A stretch of DNA of 64,000 bases from Paratinospora sagittata (GCA_035771175.1 CM069593.1:49883054-49947053); one strand, 5' to 3'; positions 1 through 13,838 are shown, numbered from the stretch's first letter. The notes: generated by a model from the letters alone, not told the origin. Made by a program: numbers and translations.

Positions 1-1781
1 TAAAAAATAATATGTTTTATTATTTTAGAAAATATTAAAATTATATTTATTTTATACATTCAAAGTGTACATCATCGTTAATGCAACATTAGATCCCCTA
101 AATACATAATTTAAGTCAATCTAATATAAGTATATAAAAGTGATATACACATGTATAAAATGGATGTTAATATAGTATTGCTCTTTTTCTTATTTTCAGA
201 TTTTTGGATACATAAAACTATAGGCATCCGAATCAAAAATCAAATGCAACATAACGAGTTCAAAATGATGGGCCTAATAAAAAATGCTTGGCTATCTAAA
301 TACAAATATTATCAATTAATGAATATAGCAGACAAGTACTCAATCATGAGCAAAGCATATATATCAAAGCATTAATTAATTAGGCCTACCCCACACACAC
401 ACAATTAATATACAGATATACATATTTGTTAGTTTTTTTTGTTTTTTTTTTGTTGGGGGGAACTAGAATGACGTATATGATTCGAGTCAAATTTAATAGT
501 ATATAAAGTTGATATACATTAGAAATGTATACAATTAGCTCTAGAAGAATCCTATCTTTTTGGTGTAGAATAATAATCTTTCTGGAACTAGCTAGGTAGC
601 TTGTGATTTTGCAATCAAACAAATTAAATCATGACATTACATAGATGATCATCAAATCATTACATACATCTATGAATCATGAATCAATAATGCTAAACAA
701 ACTCAAAATTGAACCTAAAATACAAATTGATCATCTCGGCAAAATCTACACCTTTGACAGATTGACGTGACATTCAAGCTCAACAAAAATTAAAAGTGTA
801 AATTTTGCCAAATAAAATGGGTCTATCTTTTTGGGTTTGATTTCGAGTTTGTTTCGCATACTCATTATGTATTATATAACGAGGAGTGTTAAAACGATGG
901 AAGATAAGATATGTATTTAAATTTATACTCAAGTTAACATAACAATATATCACGTCACTATATCATAAGAGATAAAAAATAAAAAACCTCTTCAATCACC
1001 ATATACAACATCAACATGAATATGATTTTGAATATAATTTTTGATCGATTTCTCACGTAATTCCTCCCGTATTATGTAATATCATGGTCTTTCTTTGGGG
1101 TCATTTCCCTAATATAAATAATTGTCCTTAGTGTACTACTGTTTAGTTTCTTCTTCTAAACCGACAAGAATTCTGAAAAGCGTCAAGATGTATCTTGAAG
1201 TTCTTTGGAACACTCGGTTCTGATCAGGACTCACTTCCACTAAAAAATGAAATAAATAAAAAAGGTCTACACATCAAATTGCAGCTTTAATTTTATATAT
1301 TATTGGGTGTGACAACCAGGAATCGTTTGGAGCCCAACCCTATGGCCACACTCAAAAAAAATGAATAAAAGGGCTTAAACTCAGAATTTATTTTATAGTA
1401 GAACTATAGGCCCATTCCCCTGAAATTATAATATACCCATTATTATTTTTATAAAATAGATCTTAATTGTAAGCTAGAGGCCATGAAATTAAGCCGTTTG
1501 ATCTTTAATTGGTCCGATCATGGTCAGTAAATTAATAGCAAGCACTTCATTAGTAAAAAACTAATTAGTACAAACAAAGCTTTCATTTTTCCTTACAATA
1601 ACACACATAATATCAATCTTTTCTAGATCAATATACATTGAAAATTAAACTGCTACTTGCTTATACGCCAAATTAATTGCTCTTCATTTGCACAGAACAC
1701 TACTGCATCACACCTTTAAGAAGCTAGATTATAAGTCACATTATACGATCAGCGACGCCCTCTTCGGAGGCAATAATATTA
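1..1781. other. Intergenic AT-rich DNA
   Basis: No supported gene. The short open frames have no recognisable domain and lie in AT-rich DNA. A segment near 985-1,060 resembles one near 2,770-2,830 (both contain a run close to 'tataatttttg'), which suggests an old dispersed repeat. The last few hundred bases are probably 3' flank of the minus-strand gene ending at 1,782. Confidence 0.5.
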
Positions 1782-2212
1782 TTATTGCTGCTGTTGTTCC
1801 CCGGTACTGTTATTGAGTACCACTCTCTCTTCTTCATAACTCATGTGATTAACGCGGTTGTGCTGAGGAGGCTTATCACCCTTTGTGACTGGAGGTGGCG
1901 GAGGGGGTTTCGGTTTACTATTCGGTTTTCTAATCGGTCCCGGTTTTTTAATCGCCCCAACACTGCAAAATATTTAAGAAGCAATTTAATTAATTAATTC
2001 ATGGAATGAATTAATCTATCTACCTATATGTACAATGTATTAGTATAAGAAGAAGAAGAAGAAGAAGAGGAAATTGAAATAAAGGTGTTTATGGAAATTA
2101 TTACGTACCTTAAAGATCTGTGTTGAATTGGATTTAAAAGCTGCTTTTTCGGTGATTTGATGAAGACGAAGGAGGTGGTCTTTGGCATGAAAGCACCCGC
2201 CGCTAGAGCCAT
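1782..2212 (-). CDS. Unrecognised small two-exon protein (94 aa)
   Basis: I do not recognise this protein. Exon 1 is 2,212-2,109 and exon 2 is 1,962-1,782. The intron starts GTACGT and ends TTTTGCAG, and the joined frame is 285 nt including TAA. The N-terminus (MALAAGAFMPKTTSFVFIKS) is rich in Ala, Ser, Thr and basic residues with almost no acidic ones, so a plastid or mitochondrial transit peptide is possible. The middle is basic and proline-rich (GPIRKPNSKPKPPPPPP), and the C-terminus is polar and ends in a Gln run. A GA microsatellite lies immediately upstream of the ATG, as in many plant 5' UTRs. The clean splice sites and phase are the main support; the function is unknown. Confidence 0.5.
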
Positions 2213-2320
2213 GAGAGAGAGAGAGAGAGAGAGAGAGAGGTAGCGATGGAGATATTAGGGAAGGGGAAGGATGCCAAACCAAAGGACTATGCCTTGGAAG
2301 CAGCGATGGAGATATTAGGG
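2213..2320. repeat. GA microsatellite and 19-bp direct repeat
   Basis: A (GA)n tract at 2,213-2,239 directly precedes the start codon of the minus-strand small gene, on its 5' side. Two copies of the 19-mer agcgatggagatattaggg follow, at 2,242-2,260 and 2,302-2,320. They probably lie in the 5' UTR or core promoter of that gene. Confidence 0.75.
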
Positions 2321-2340
2321 TCAAATGTTGCGGATTCCAC

Positions 2341-5300
2341 ACCTCTCCGTCTCTTTATATATAATTGTCGCGGACTATAAATGCACATAATTACAATGTG
2401 ATTTAAGAAAACGTACACCTAAAAACTAGACCCCAAATTATACCAACGCTCATATGGTGAGCAGTAGCGGGTGATTAATATTTAAAATGACCTTCGATAT
2501 ATAAAAATATAAAAAATGTTAAGAAAATTGAAATCTTTATACTAATTACTATAAATATAATGTGTCAAGCATTCGCATCATATTTGTAATTTTATTAAAA
2601 AGTGTATTGTTTTGATATATTAAAGTTAAAAGCTGATGTGATAATAATTTGTAGTAATTAGTGTAATATTTTCAATCTATGTAGCATTGCTCTAAAGATA
2701 TTTTTAAGCTGATGTGATAATACAACAAATCACTACAACATGAAAAGAAAAAAAAGAAAAAAAAAGTGTCCACCGGTCATCATATACCACATCAGTATGA
2801 GTATAGTTTTGGATATAATTTTTGGATTGTAAAAGCTTTCTATTCTCTCTTTTTTTTTTGTCTCTCTCTTTCTCCCCCTATTGATGACATGTGATTCTCC
2901 TCATTCTTGGATATAATTTTGGATTTGATTTTTGGGTTATTTTAACTTTTTTTTTTTATGTAGATACAACAGTCCTCAGTGTATCCACCTGAGGTGTATC
3001 CAGGACTCCTGGGATCGGGACAAAGCCCGACTAATCGGTTATTATAGCATTTCACATATATATTTTTAAAGTTTACTTTAATTTTTTTATGCATTGTTTT
3101 AGAAAAATGTTACCAAGATTCTTAATATAACTTCCATCGCTTAAGTTTTTTAATACTATGTATTTGTTACTTACATGGTTATTTTAATGGAAAATGTTTT
3201 GAAAATATTTTTTTTAAACATATTTTATTAATACTACTTCTGATAATTGTTGGATCATCTCGAATGTATATTTAAAAAATATATTAGTCAACCATTACTA
3301 TATTTTAATTTAAGTGAAGCAAATGACTGTCATGTTATGAGTTACATGCATGCTAAGAATTATTGTGGCACTTATCTTTTTTTTTAATTGAATTAAGGCG
3401 TTTACAATAATATTATTTTAAAAGATATAATTATTGATAAAGTTGAAAAAATAAATTCATATATCTGGTTTGACACGTAGGTATTGTAAAATTGACCAAG
3501 CTAGCCTTTTAACACTATCACTGTCTACTAAAATTGACCCGTACGTGTTATATACGTCCAATAATGTACTTGACTAATATAATACCATTTTTAATTAAGA
3601 AATTATTATGTACATATTTGATATTACTAGGGTTGTTAAGAGGTCAAGGACGCTGCCAGCGTGAAGTCCATTGACGACTTCCATGACTATTTTAACAATA
3701 ATCATTGACCGATGACTTTGACTTAAAAGGAAGCGTTCATATACACATGACAAAAATTAAAAATTTTATATAATTAATTTCATCTTATTTGTAGAATCTA
3801 GTAGCAGACCTTAGTCACCTTACCCTCAATTATTTTAAAAATATTATTAAGAAGCTAGTTCCAATTATTTCTAACTTATATCGCATTCATATATATTATT
3901 TTATTTGATAAATACGTACATATATTGTGTGTGCAGACTTTTCTATAGGTGTAACCACTGTTAGCCAGCTAGTGTCTTTTGTCACCTCCTTCAGTCACAT
4001 GCTGCCTACCAGTTTTGACTGCGTGCCTACTTGGTCAAACCTCACTTTCACTCTTATTTCATACTAAAATGGATCAATTACATTTAATTATATTAAATAG
4101 GTTAGCTCACAAACAATATAGACTATAGTACACACACAAATATATAGAGTTAATTAGTAACAATTTTCTGTATAGTAATATTCTCACAAATAAACTAAAA
4201 GTCAGAAGTAGAAATATTATGTAATATTATTTATATCTAATGCAGAGATAGGTTATAAGAAAAAAAGAAATTCTAATAGAAGCAATGTGGAGGCCTGTAT
4301 TATCTAATTAATTTTATTAATAGTACTAGGAATGTATATTAATAATATTATCTCACGGAACAAACACAACTTAAATAATATAGGATAATAGGATAGTAAA
4401 GGAACTTTAAAGGAAGATAATGATTAGGGAGACACAGGAAAAAAAACAACATAAATAGAAGAGACTGAATCCACCCAATAACTGATCATGGAAGGGCCCT
4501 CAACAAAAGCACAAATTCTCGATGCCTGTTATTCTTTTGAGGAGATCATTCATCCAAAATCTAAGCCCCCATCTTAGTGCTCTTTTAATATTCTTTCTTT
4601 CTTAATGTATTTATCCTCTTTCTCTCTCTGTCTCTCTCATTTGCAAGTCCCTCTTCAAATCCCAATGCCTCATTTCTTCTACAGCGCTCTCCAGTCATGT
4701 CATAATTATTACATATTGCACTAACTGATTACCTTCCTTTAATAAATCAAAGTGAGCAAAAGAGTTCCTTTCATGATATCTTTTTAAGTGTGGAAGTCTT
4801 CTTTTTTAAGGAAAAAAGTTATTAAAGATGGAAATTCATATTGATTGAGATGACCTCTCTTCAATGATTTTACTCTATTTTACTTCTATAACCCCCACAC
4901 ACATCAAAAGGATAAAAGCAAGCAACCCATTTTTTTTAACCTTACGGTTATAAAAAAGGTTTAATGTTCATTTTAAAAATAGGTCGGATACGGACACATT
5001 ATGTATTTTTAAATATAAGAAGTTGTTCGTACCTTTTTTTATCCGTACACGCATTTCTGTCACCCTTGCATGTCTCAATAATACCATATTCTCACTTACC
5101 TATGTTTAGGTCCATTACTATTAGGCTCAAATGTGGGGTTTTAATTTTATTCCCAAAAGCCCCAATAGTAATGAGGGAGAATATCAAACTTATATCTTAG
5201 TATATGATGAAATTTTTTCATTTTAGTAGGACTAACTATTCTTTCGTTCCATACACATATAGGAATTAATAATCTTAGTAATGAATATTGCAAACCCTTT

Positions 5301-8093
5301 TTTCTTTATCTTTTTTTCGCTCCTCGGCCAATAAATAGATCATTAGGTACCTGATGTACTTTCTTAGTTACTTTCATCATATTTTAAGGTATTTCATGTA
5401 CATTTGACCAAAAAAAAAACAGTATATATTTATATCTATGTTATTTTTAAAGTCAATACTCCTTAATTCAGTGTACTATTTTTATCATAACTTTTTAAAT
5501 TACCCTCTATTTTTTAATATAAAATTTTTTAAATAAATTTATATAAAAATATATAGGGCTAAAAAATTTCTTTTGTAATGTATTTAAGATAATAAAACTT
5601 ATTTTAAAAATCCTTCTTCTTTTTGTTTTTTCTTTGAAACTTTCAACCCTTTTGATTCATTTTTGTTTGGTAACTTATTTTAAGAATTATTCTTCTGTGA
5701 TATTTTCTATCCACTTTTATTTATTTATTATAATATTCAACACTCTTTTATCTACATGCAATGCATATACTCATGCACTAGTTATATAGAATAAAAATAC
5801 CTGTGACCTTTAGGTAAACCCCTATTTCTAAAAACTTAACATTGCCCTTTAAATTTATTTTATTTTTTATTAAGAAGAATTGTTTAGCTAATTAACTTCT
5901 CCCTATCATCTCCTACTTTATTTTATTTTATTTTGTTTTAGTTTTAAGTTTTTCTACTTTATCCTTTTAATTTTTAACATTTTACTCCACTAGACTCATT
6001 TTTTTTTTCTTTTAATTGAAAAGGACATACTCATCCTTTGACTCATAAAAGAATATCTATATCCACAATTGCTGTGAAATATTTGTAAAGAGTGTATTTT
6101 ACTTCATTAAACAAATAATATTAAAAATCACTTGTCATATTTCCTTTGTCAAAAAAAAAAAAAAAAAAAAAAAACACCTGTAATATTTCATATATATTTG
6201 TTGGAAAATAAAATCTGTATATATTGGTAAAATAACAATTTAACAGTTAAATTTGATTAAAACTAAATTAGAAAAGAAATACTGTTATCCATCCGAATGA
6301 AAAATGCCATTAAGGGAAGTTCAGCTCTCTTAAGTAATTCTAATCAGATAAGCTCATGCTTTTATGGGTTTCATAGATGTTAAACCCTACACATAAGCTG
6401 GAACTTTAATCAAATAAGCTCATCTTGAACATTCATTTCTCATGCAAATACTTATTAATATCTTTCTAATCAACCCTAAAGCATTAATTGCTGCTGTTTT
6501 CTCAAAAATGGCTCCATTAAAAGAAAACTAAGTCACCCACAAAGGGCAATTTAGACACTTGGACAAATATTCATTAATTGATATACATGACTTAATTTAA
6601 AGCAATCCGTGTTTCTCATGTTTCACCATATGGATTACCTACATTAATTGATATACATGACTTAATTTGTTGCTTTCAAGCCCTATTTGATAGAGCACGT
6701 ACAAAAATTATTTTGATACATATTATGAATATCTTTAAATACTACCAAATAAAATGAAAAAGTAGTTAGAACTCGTACTCATGACCTGTAATGATAAAGT
6801 TTTAATTTTTTTTGCCAAGTGGAGTAAATGCTGCCTTTGCCGAAAAATCTCTTGCACCATAGACTACACATGTAAAAGGCACCTATATACCCATTGAGGG
6901 GACACCACTCTCTCCTCTCATTAAAACTTGCCCTTAGGACTAGTCAACACATGTATGCGCTAGCTCAAATGTCGTCGGACACCCAAAAAAAATAAAAAAT
7001 AGAAGATCTTTACATGTGTCAATTAAGAAGTGTAATCTAATTAGAACTACTGGTAATAATAATCCATGCATTAAATAATTTTACAAAAAAGAAGCCCAGT
7101 GCACAAAATTCCCACCTACGCGGGGTGCTGGAGAAGGATTGAACCACATTTGGGTCTATTGTATACAAACTTACCTTACTTCACATGAGACTATTTTCAT
7201 GACTTGAAATCGTATGACTATATATAGTCACATGACAACAACTTTTGTCATTGCGTTAAGGCTCCCCTTTAAGCAAGGAAAAATTTTAAATAACATATAT
7301 AAATGATCAAAAAAGATATAACTACTAATAATATAACTATTTACTTAACCTTTAACTGAGCGACTTTTTTTACCCTTGTAACAAAATGACTTGATAGAAG
7401 CAAATTCATATATCCAACAACATGTAGTTAAAAAAAACTGATAATAAAAAAGGGTGTGGACTTATTGAATTGAATCCATGGACTGTAAAGAATACACCGT
7501 GAAGCCTCACCACATATGTTTTTAAGTGATGAAAGCTCTGCAAGCCCATTATTGATACAAAATTAATCCAAGAACTCAATTAATCATATAGAAATTAAGA
7601 AACGTGTACAACACATTCCATATATACTGTTCATTCATCTATGTCCCAGGGAACTCAAGCCTCTCATCAAATTGGCAAGGAATGATTAATCAATTCTCAT
7701 TAAGCCTGTTTTGTTTTTCTTATTCAAGAAATGCTTCAACTTGGTAAGTTTTAGGATCTTCCCAGTTATAAATCTGTTTGAGAAATAGTCCCCCTAGCTA
7801 TAGCTTCTCCATAAACAAACTTATACTAAACAAGCAAAAACAACTCACATTAAACCCAATCTAACTGTACAAACAAAGAAAAGCATCTATACATGAATTA
7901 CATGCACCCATAATCAGATAATTAAAAAGTAAATGTAGATAAAGAAATATTAACAGATCAAAAAGTTACCTCAAACTTCAATATGGATCTGAATTCCATC
8001 AGCAAAACCATGAAACAGCTTCATCAAAATGATAGAGCAGAGGACAATTTCTCATTGGTACCCGTCCAACATCAGATAGGGTGCCAGAGTATA
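2341..8093. other. Long AT-rich intergenic stretch
   Basis: Almost 6 kb without a supported gene. It contains a fold-back element near 2.5-2.7 kb, a 24-base poly(A) run at 6,151-6,174, and a short direct repeat (attaattgatatacatgact near 6,576 and 6,644). The open frames are short and give low-complexity or unrecognisable translations. The last 150 bases are probably the 3' UTR of the minus-strand Myb/SANT gene. Confidence 0.6.
2525..2680. mobile_element. Probable fold-back MITE
   Basis: The arms at about 2,525-2,572 and 2,632-2,680 are imperfect inverted repeats of each other. Both contain the block 'actaattacta' when read toward the centre. The termini and any target duplication are not clear. 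An extra copy of the end motif 'agctgatgtgataat' occurs near 2,709. The size and AT content fit a small non-autonomous DNA element. Confidence 0.45.
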
Positions 8094-10463
8094 CTATGCC
8101 AGGTCTCCATATTTCTGGTACAATTCCTCCAACATCCGCTTTCGATATGGCTCAGTCCTCACCAGAAAGATCTCTGCACCATGCCCATCCCTCTTCAAGA
8201 TTTCAAAGGCACGATCAAGAAAATCGGGGCTAAATCCTTCCACCTTCATGACTTCTGTATACAACTTCTTTGCAAAAGACAAACCATCACCAGTCTTAGC
8301 TATGTTATTAATCTTCTCTTTCACCAAATCCATTACCTGCCTCACAGCGTCAGAGGTCCGTGGTTTCTTCTTCCTATGGTGCTCCTGTTTTGAAGAAGCA
8401 GACGGGCTCCTCTTTATTAATTCAATCAATCTGCAAATCTCCTCATCTGTATCATTTTGGCAGATGTTCTCCTCAACTTCTGGCAACCCGTCACAGAATT
8501 CATCATCTTTGGTGGGACCTGAGAACATTTCACCATCGACGCTATCTGTGGAAAAGTTTCCATTTACAGTATCATTGCCAACAATATTATCCAATAACTT
8601 GAAATTCCATTTGCATGCCCTTCCTTGATAAGGCTTGAACTTCGGGTGTGCCTAATTTACATGAAAAAAATAGTAATTTTTGTAAACACAGCTATGTAAT
8701 CATGAACCACCAAAATTTATATTGTGTTGCAACATCGTGAAGATAAAGAAGAAGAGGAAATAGAAAGATAAAAGAAGAAGAGAAGACAGATCTTTTTTTA
8801 TTCAATTCATATCCAACCAACTATTACAAGGCTGAATATTTATAATGACCCATATTAGACTCTTACAAAAACTAAAAAATTAGAGTTTTACTAAGACTAA
8901 ATCACTGAAAACTAGAATCCTACTAAAAATACTAGACTCCTACAAATTTAAATAACGTAAATTCAATAAATCGGCAACTTAAGTAAATATATCCACTAAT
9001 TAATCTTCATCACATTGAGTTGGAATAATACCTTGATGAAGTCGTTCCATAGACCATCCGGGGCAACGATCATGTTTTTCGCCAAGTCCCAAGTAAACCC
9101 GTTTTGCTCTCTCAAAGTACGAAACATATGATATTCAGTTCGAAGTGTTTTCAGCCTATTATCTATATGCTTCCTGCACACGTCAACATCAATCTTGTTT
9201 GCCAAAGCATTCATAACGGCATCATAGGCTTGATCTCTAAATCCTCTTTCCTCTCTGTTACCCAATCTCACCTGCTCAACTAATGTTTGTATCATGCAAT
9301 CATCCATTTCTCTTGACCACCGGAGCTGTCTTCCTTTCCCCTTGTTGTCTACTTCCAGTAGCGTAATTGTTGCCGACAATAATACTCAATGATTCATAAT
9401 CCCATTTGCATGTTCTTCCACGATAAGACTTAAAATTTTGGTTTGCCTGAAACGAAATGTTACAAACTTACACATTATATAGAAAGAAAAGGAAAAAAAG
9501 AAAAAGAAAAAGAAAAACATTACCATAAACATGCATATTTATCACAAGTGCACAAAGATTAAACACAAATTCTACCTTTAAGTAGTCATTCCAGACTGCA
9601 TCAGGGGCTATGACCTGGTTTTTTACTGGGTCCCAGCAAAATCCATTCTGCTCCCTCAAAGTATGGAATATCTGGTATTCACTTCGAAGTGTTTTGAGTC
9701 GATTATCTATATGATTTCGGGATACATCAACACCTAATTGGTCTGCCAATGCATTGCTAACAGCATGGTAAGATTCATCTTTAAAGCCTCTCTCTCCTTT
9801 GAGGCCCAGCCTAGCCTGTTCAACAAATGTTCTTATCATGCATTCATCCATTGCCTGCGACCACCTTAGTTGCTTTCCCTTACTCTTATTTTCTAAATTT
9901 GGAGATAAATTCCAAGAATTGATATCATCCAAATTAAAGCTATCAGCGAAATTGTCTTTCCCTAAGATAATAACCAAAGACTCGAAATCCCATTTGCATG
10001 CCCTTCCACGGTAGCCCTTGAATTTTGGGTGCGCCTGTACAAAAAGGGGATAATTATTCATGTTTTTATATGAAATTCAATATAAAGTACCTGTAACATT
10101 GAATTAGACTTGTACCTTGATGCAGTCATTCCATACATTATCAGGTGCAATAACTTTATTTTTAGTTGCATCCCAGATAAATCCACTCCGCTCTCTTAGT
10201 ATACAAAACATGCGGTATTCTGTCCTAAATGATTTGAGCCTGTGGTCTATATGCTTCTGAGATACATCAATGTTAAGTCGGTCTGCCAAAGCATTGATAA
10301 CGGCATTATAGGCTTGGTCTTTAAAACCCTTTTTCCCTTTGTGACCCAATCTTGCTTGTTCAAGAAATGTTTCTATCATGCACTCATCCATTCCATAAGT
10401 CCATCTAAGTTGCTTCCCTTTCCCTGTGTTGCCTACCTCGTGCTGTGAGTCACCGAAATCCAT
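8094..10463 (-). CDS. Myb/SANT-like DNA-binding repeat protein (frameshifted)
   Basis: The exons are 10,463-10,116, 10,034-9,576, 9,446-9,032 and 8,651-8,094, and every intron is GT-AG. The protein has three Myb/SANT-like (Myb_DNA-bind_3 type) units. Each starts with K-G-K-x-x-LRW and runs through M-D-x-C-M-I, an E-Q-x-R-L-G helix, N-A-L-A-x, H-I-D-x-R-L-K and ends in V-I-A-P-D-x-x-W-N-D. Exons 2-4 each begin with a short spacer (AHPKFK or ANQNFK, then Y-x-G-R-x-C-K-W), so one exon roughly equals one unit. The last exon is a lysine-rich C-terminal domain. This layout resembles Arabidopsis At2g24960-type proteins, presumed nuclear DNA binders related to L10-interacting MYB proteins. Exon 3 is 415 nt, which is 3n+1: the spacer and the third Myb unit lie in different frames, with stops blocking both. 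The locus is therefore a pseudogene, a truncated two-unit gene, or carries a sequencing error. Confidence 0.8.
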
Positions 10464-11255
10464 TCTTAGTCGATGTGACTATGAGAACTTCATCTATCTG
10501 ACGTTAAACAAAAATGGTTAGAAAAGTTCAATACTCAACCTCAGATTAAACTTTACAAGTATAGCAAGTTAAACAAGGACAATAGGTATAATACAAGTCC
10601 TTGTCCTTGTATAGTTGTATTCTAATAAGTTACATAATGACTCTTTATCGCAAACAACTATAATGGATTTTTGTGCATATCATCCTGGCATTGTATCCAA
10701 ATCAAATGTCATGGTTTGTCTGGTAGGTGTTCTTTCCAGGTACAATTAATAATCCCTATGGTATGAACTAGTAAACCTAGATCTTTCAATCAACCACTAA
10801 TGAATAATCATAAAATCAAAGACCCATTATGTTTTGTGTGCACTATTAATGTCTTTATGTTCAATGTAACAGTGAAAGTGATCCAAAGAACAGTGAAGCT
10901 CAACATTTCTTAAAATGAGAGTTTATCCACCTATTGCTTTTGGCTTCCTAACCGTTACTACATTACATAAATTAGCCATCAAAGAGTAATTACCTAAACC
11001 ACATACATAACCTTTATTAGCCACTCAACCATAACCTTTGTTAATTAACCATTACAGAAAAGGCCAAGACTATATTTTATATTATATTATAGAGTACCAA
11101 ATGCTTCATTTGTTTGATCATTCATCCATGATAACAAATGTGCTTAGAAGTATTAAAAACGTGTATATTAACATTAGCATTAATTAGACTAATGGTCGTG
11201 CACTGTCCACATGCATTGCACGAGTTCTTGATATTCATGAACACAAAATTGAGCC

Positions 11256-11444
11256 TTTTTTTATGGAGAATGCTATTCTAACTACAAAATAGTACAACTA
11301 CATTTGCAACTACACCGTCATGCTCATTGAATCATTTATTACACACATTGAGATGTGCAAAACACATGCATCCAATGGACATGGAGGTGTAGTTGCATTT
11401 GTAATTGCACTTTTTAAGTTATACTAGCATTTTCCTTTTTTTAT
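11256..11444. mobile_element. MULE-type MITE with 9-bp target duplication
   Basis: A 171-bp element (11,265-11,435) is flanked on both sides by the identical 9-mer TTTTTTTAT (11,256-11,264 and 11,436-11,444). The ends are inverted repeats: the left begins GGAGAATGCTATTCTAACTA and the right, read on the minus strand, begins GGAAAATGCTAGTATAACTT. The inner block 'gcaactacac' is also inverted. A 9-bp duplication is characteristic of Mutator-like elements. There is no coding capacity, so it is a non-autonomous copy. Confidence 0.8.
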
Positions 11445-13430
11445 TAGCCAAAGCTTGATTTTCATTTATAGGAGAAACGAAGTTTCTAAAAGCTAAGTAG
11501 CTAACATCCCCTACATTAAGAGATGCCATATTTCTTAAAAAGAAGTTGTTGAGTTTGTTATTATAAGATTTTTGAACATCAATTGTATCCTTCATTAGTT
11601 AATAGTTGATTTTTTGGTAAAATATAATATAGAGGAGTAATATTTGAAAGTTCTTAAAAGTTGGCACACTATGAGTTTATCAAGTATTTGATCAGAAGAG
11701 TGTATATCGTAAAGAAGGTAATAAGCTTGAAATTTTTGAATTTGATGTAAGTCAAAATGACCTTCCTAAAATCTGTTGACCTAAGTGGTTTTCCACTTAG
11801 ATTCTTCCTAGTGTTTTGATGCTTACAAACAGTATAACAAATGGTGCTAATGAGCTTATTTAGTATGTTTCAGCACCAAGGATAAGTCAAAAGGCCAATA
11901 AAAGACTAAAGTGATCTCAAGTCAATTCAAGTGGAACAAACAAAGTCAAAGTCAAAAGATTTGACAAGTTGACTTGAAGATAAAGGATGAGCTTACAAGT
12001 ATAATTAGAATTAGGTTGTAATCTTTCTTGGTTTTCATATTGCTCATTTTGTTCTAAAGCATTGCATGCATTCAACGTGTTTTAAAATCATCTAACTATC
12101 TAAGTTTTAAAGTCAAACCGGTTTTTCATTTGGTCCAACTTTTGATTTTGACTTAAAATGATTTAAACACTTGTTTGAACTTCAATTTGATGAAGTTCTT
12201 TCACAAAAAAAAAAAAAAAAAAACCTAATAGACCATTTAAAATTTAACCCACTTAATTACTTAAATTTTTTTTGAGGGTTCACAAGACTTTTGCATTGCC
12301 AGTCGAAAAGTCTCTCTAGTAAACACTTCAATGGTTGCTTCACCGAAACTTGAGAATTAAACCTCAAAAGAAAACCTAATCGCACTATGTTACAAACTAC
12401 CCAGAATCCATTATCATTCAAAAACATCGTTCCACACCATCTCCAATTCAATAAATCCCAAATTAAGTTAAAAAAAAGCTTGTAACTTTCCAAGAAGAAT
12501 CTTACCACAACACTCTTCCGTAAGCCCTTTTAGCTCCAATCGCTCGTTATCTGGCTCTTCGTAAGCATCTTCTCGTCGCAATATTATTCACTTAAGCACT
12601 GCGACTTGCAACCACAGAAAAATCAGGCGCGCCATTGAGTTCGTTGATTCACAGGACGTCGGATTTTTAAATATTCTGCAAATATCGTTTGATCGGTAAA
12701 TGAAATTGGGTGAAAATCAAAATAATTTTCTTTTCCACCTTTGAGATTTTCTTCGAATGTTAGAAGCAAATGAAGGAGAGGGAAAACAAATTCCAAAATG
12801 TGAAAAACGAGTGAAGAGACCAAACTGCTGTTTTATGGAGACGAGAGAGAAGAAATAATGGAAGTGGAAAAGATTTTCCAACGCAAGTGGGGTTCGAATT
12901 CGGCGATTTCTACGGCTTTTTCTTTTTTCTTTAAACACGTCAAAGAAAATTTCTCCCAATCCATTTCTATTATTTTATTATTATTATTATTAGGTTAAAA
13001 TTGAATCTTTATAAGTACCTTTAAAAGTAAAATATTATTGGTATAAATAACTTTTAAGAAAAAATAAAATTTTTTATAATGTGAAAGGACATTAAAATTT
13101 AGAAGGATAAAATAGAAAATTATAAATTGAAGAAAGTTAAAATATTGTGTATAAGTTAAAAAGTAAGACATTAGTTATAAGTAAAAAATATCCTAACCTT
13201 GTAGCTTGCTACAATGATATGACACAGGCGCTCCTTTTGAGTCTTTGGCATTTGTTTTGGGAACCAAGCTAATAAAATGAAAATCAAATATATATATATA
13301 TATATATATTTGAAGAGAGTCAAATATTGAATTAGGATAACATCTTTCTTTTGTATATTTACAAAAGCCTTTGACTTAATTAAATTCAAATATACATTTC
13401 AGTATTGGTATATTATTGATACCTTAAGGA

Positions 13431-13678
13431 CTCGTTTGGTATGAAAAATATGATAAGATTAGTTTTATAGAATTAGATTGAATTGAATATGATAAGATAA
13501 AATAGAATTAAACAATTAAAAATATACATACAAAACCCATTGCAATAAAATAAAAATAATCTTTATTTTTGGTCATTACTAATTTATTCAATTACAATGG
13601 GATAAAAATAATAATGAAATTATTTTTTATCTTATCCTGAAAAAATCCTATCATATTCAATCTCGCGCATCAAACGAG
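13431..13678. mobile_element. Probable MITE with CTCGTTTG ends
   Basis: This roughly 248-bp segment begins CTCGTTTGGTATG and ends with the inverse of CTCGTTTGATGCG. The arms continue with 'aatatgata(a/g)gatt' on both sides. It is AT-rich and has no open frame. The 'GTTTGGT' terminal type is common among plant hAT-like MITEs. I could not fix a target duplication. Confidence 0.5.
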
Positions 13679-13838
13679 AGAGTATAGAGTTGCCCAATGG
13701 TAAAAGTTGTTTTTAAAGCAAAAAATAAATTCTTGTACTTTATAAATAATGTACTATAAACTAGGAGAAGGCTCTAACTAATTTGCTAAATTTTTTATTT
13801 ATTTTTTACTTATTGATTCAAGATAAGACTGTACCATG

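Noticed and set aside
9370..9450. A cryptic short intron that would rescue the Myb/SANT frame
   Set aside because: The interval between the open parts of the two frames is only tens of bases, and no donor/acceptor pair gives compatible phases.
12490..12640. Short minus-strand frame (RREDAYEEPDNERLEL type) ending near a GTAAG donor
   Set aside because: No start codon, stop immediately upstream, no recognisable partner exon. Kept only as a possible gene or promoter remnant.
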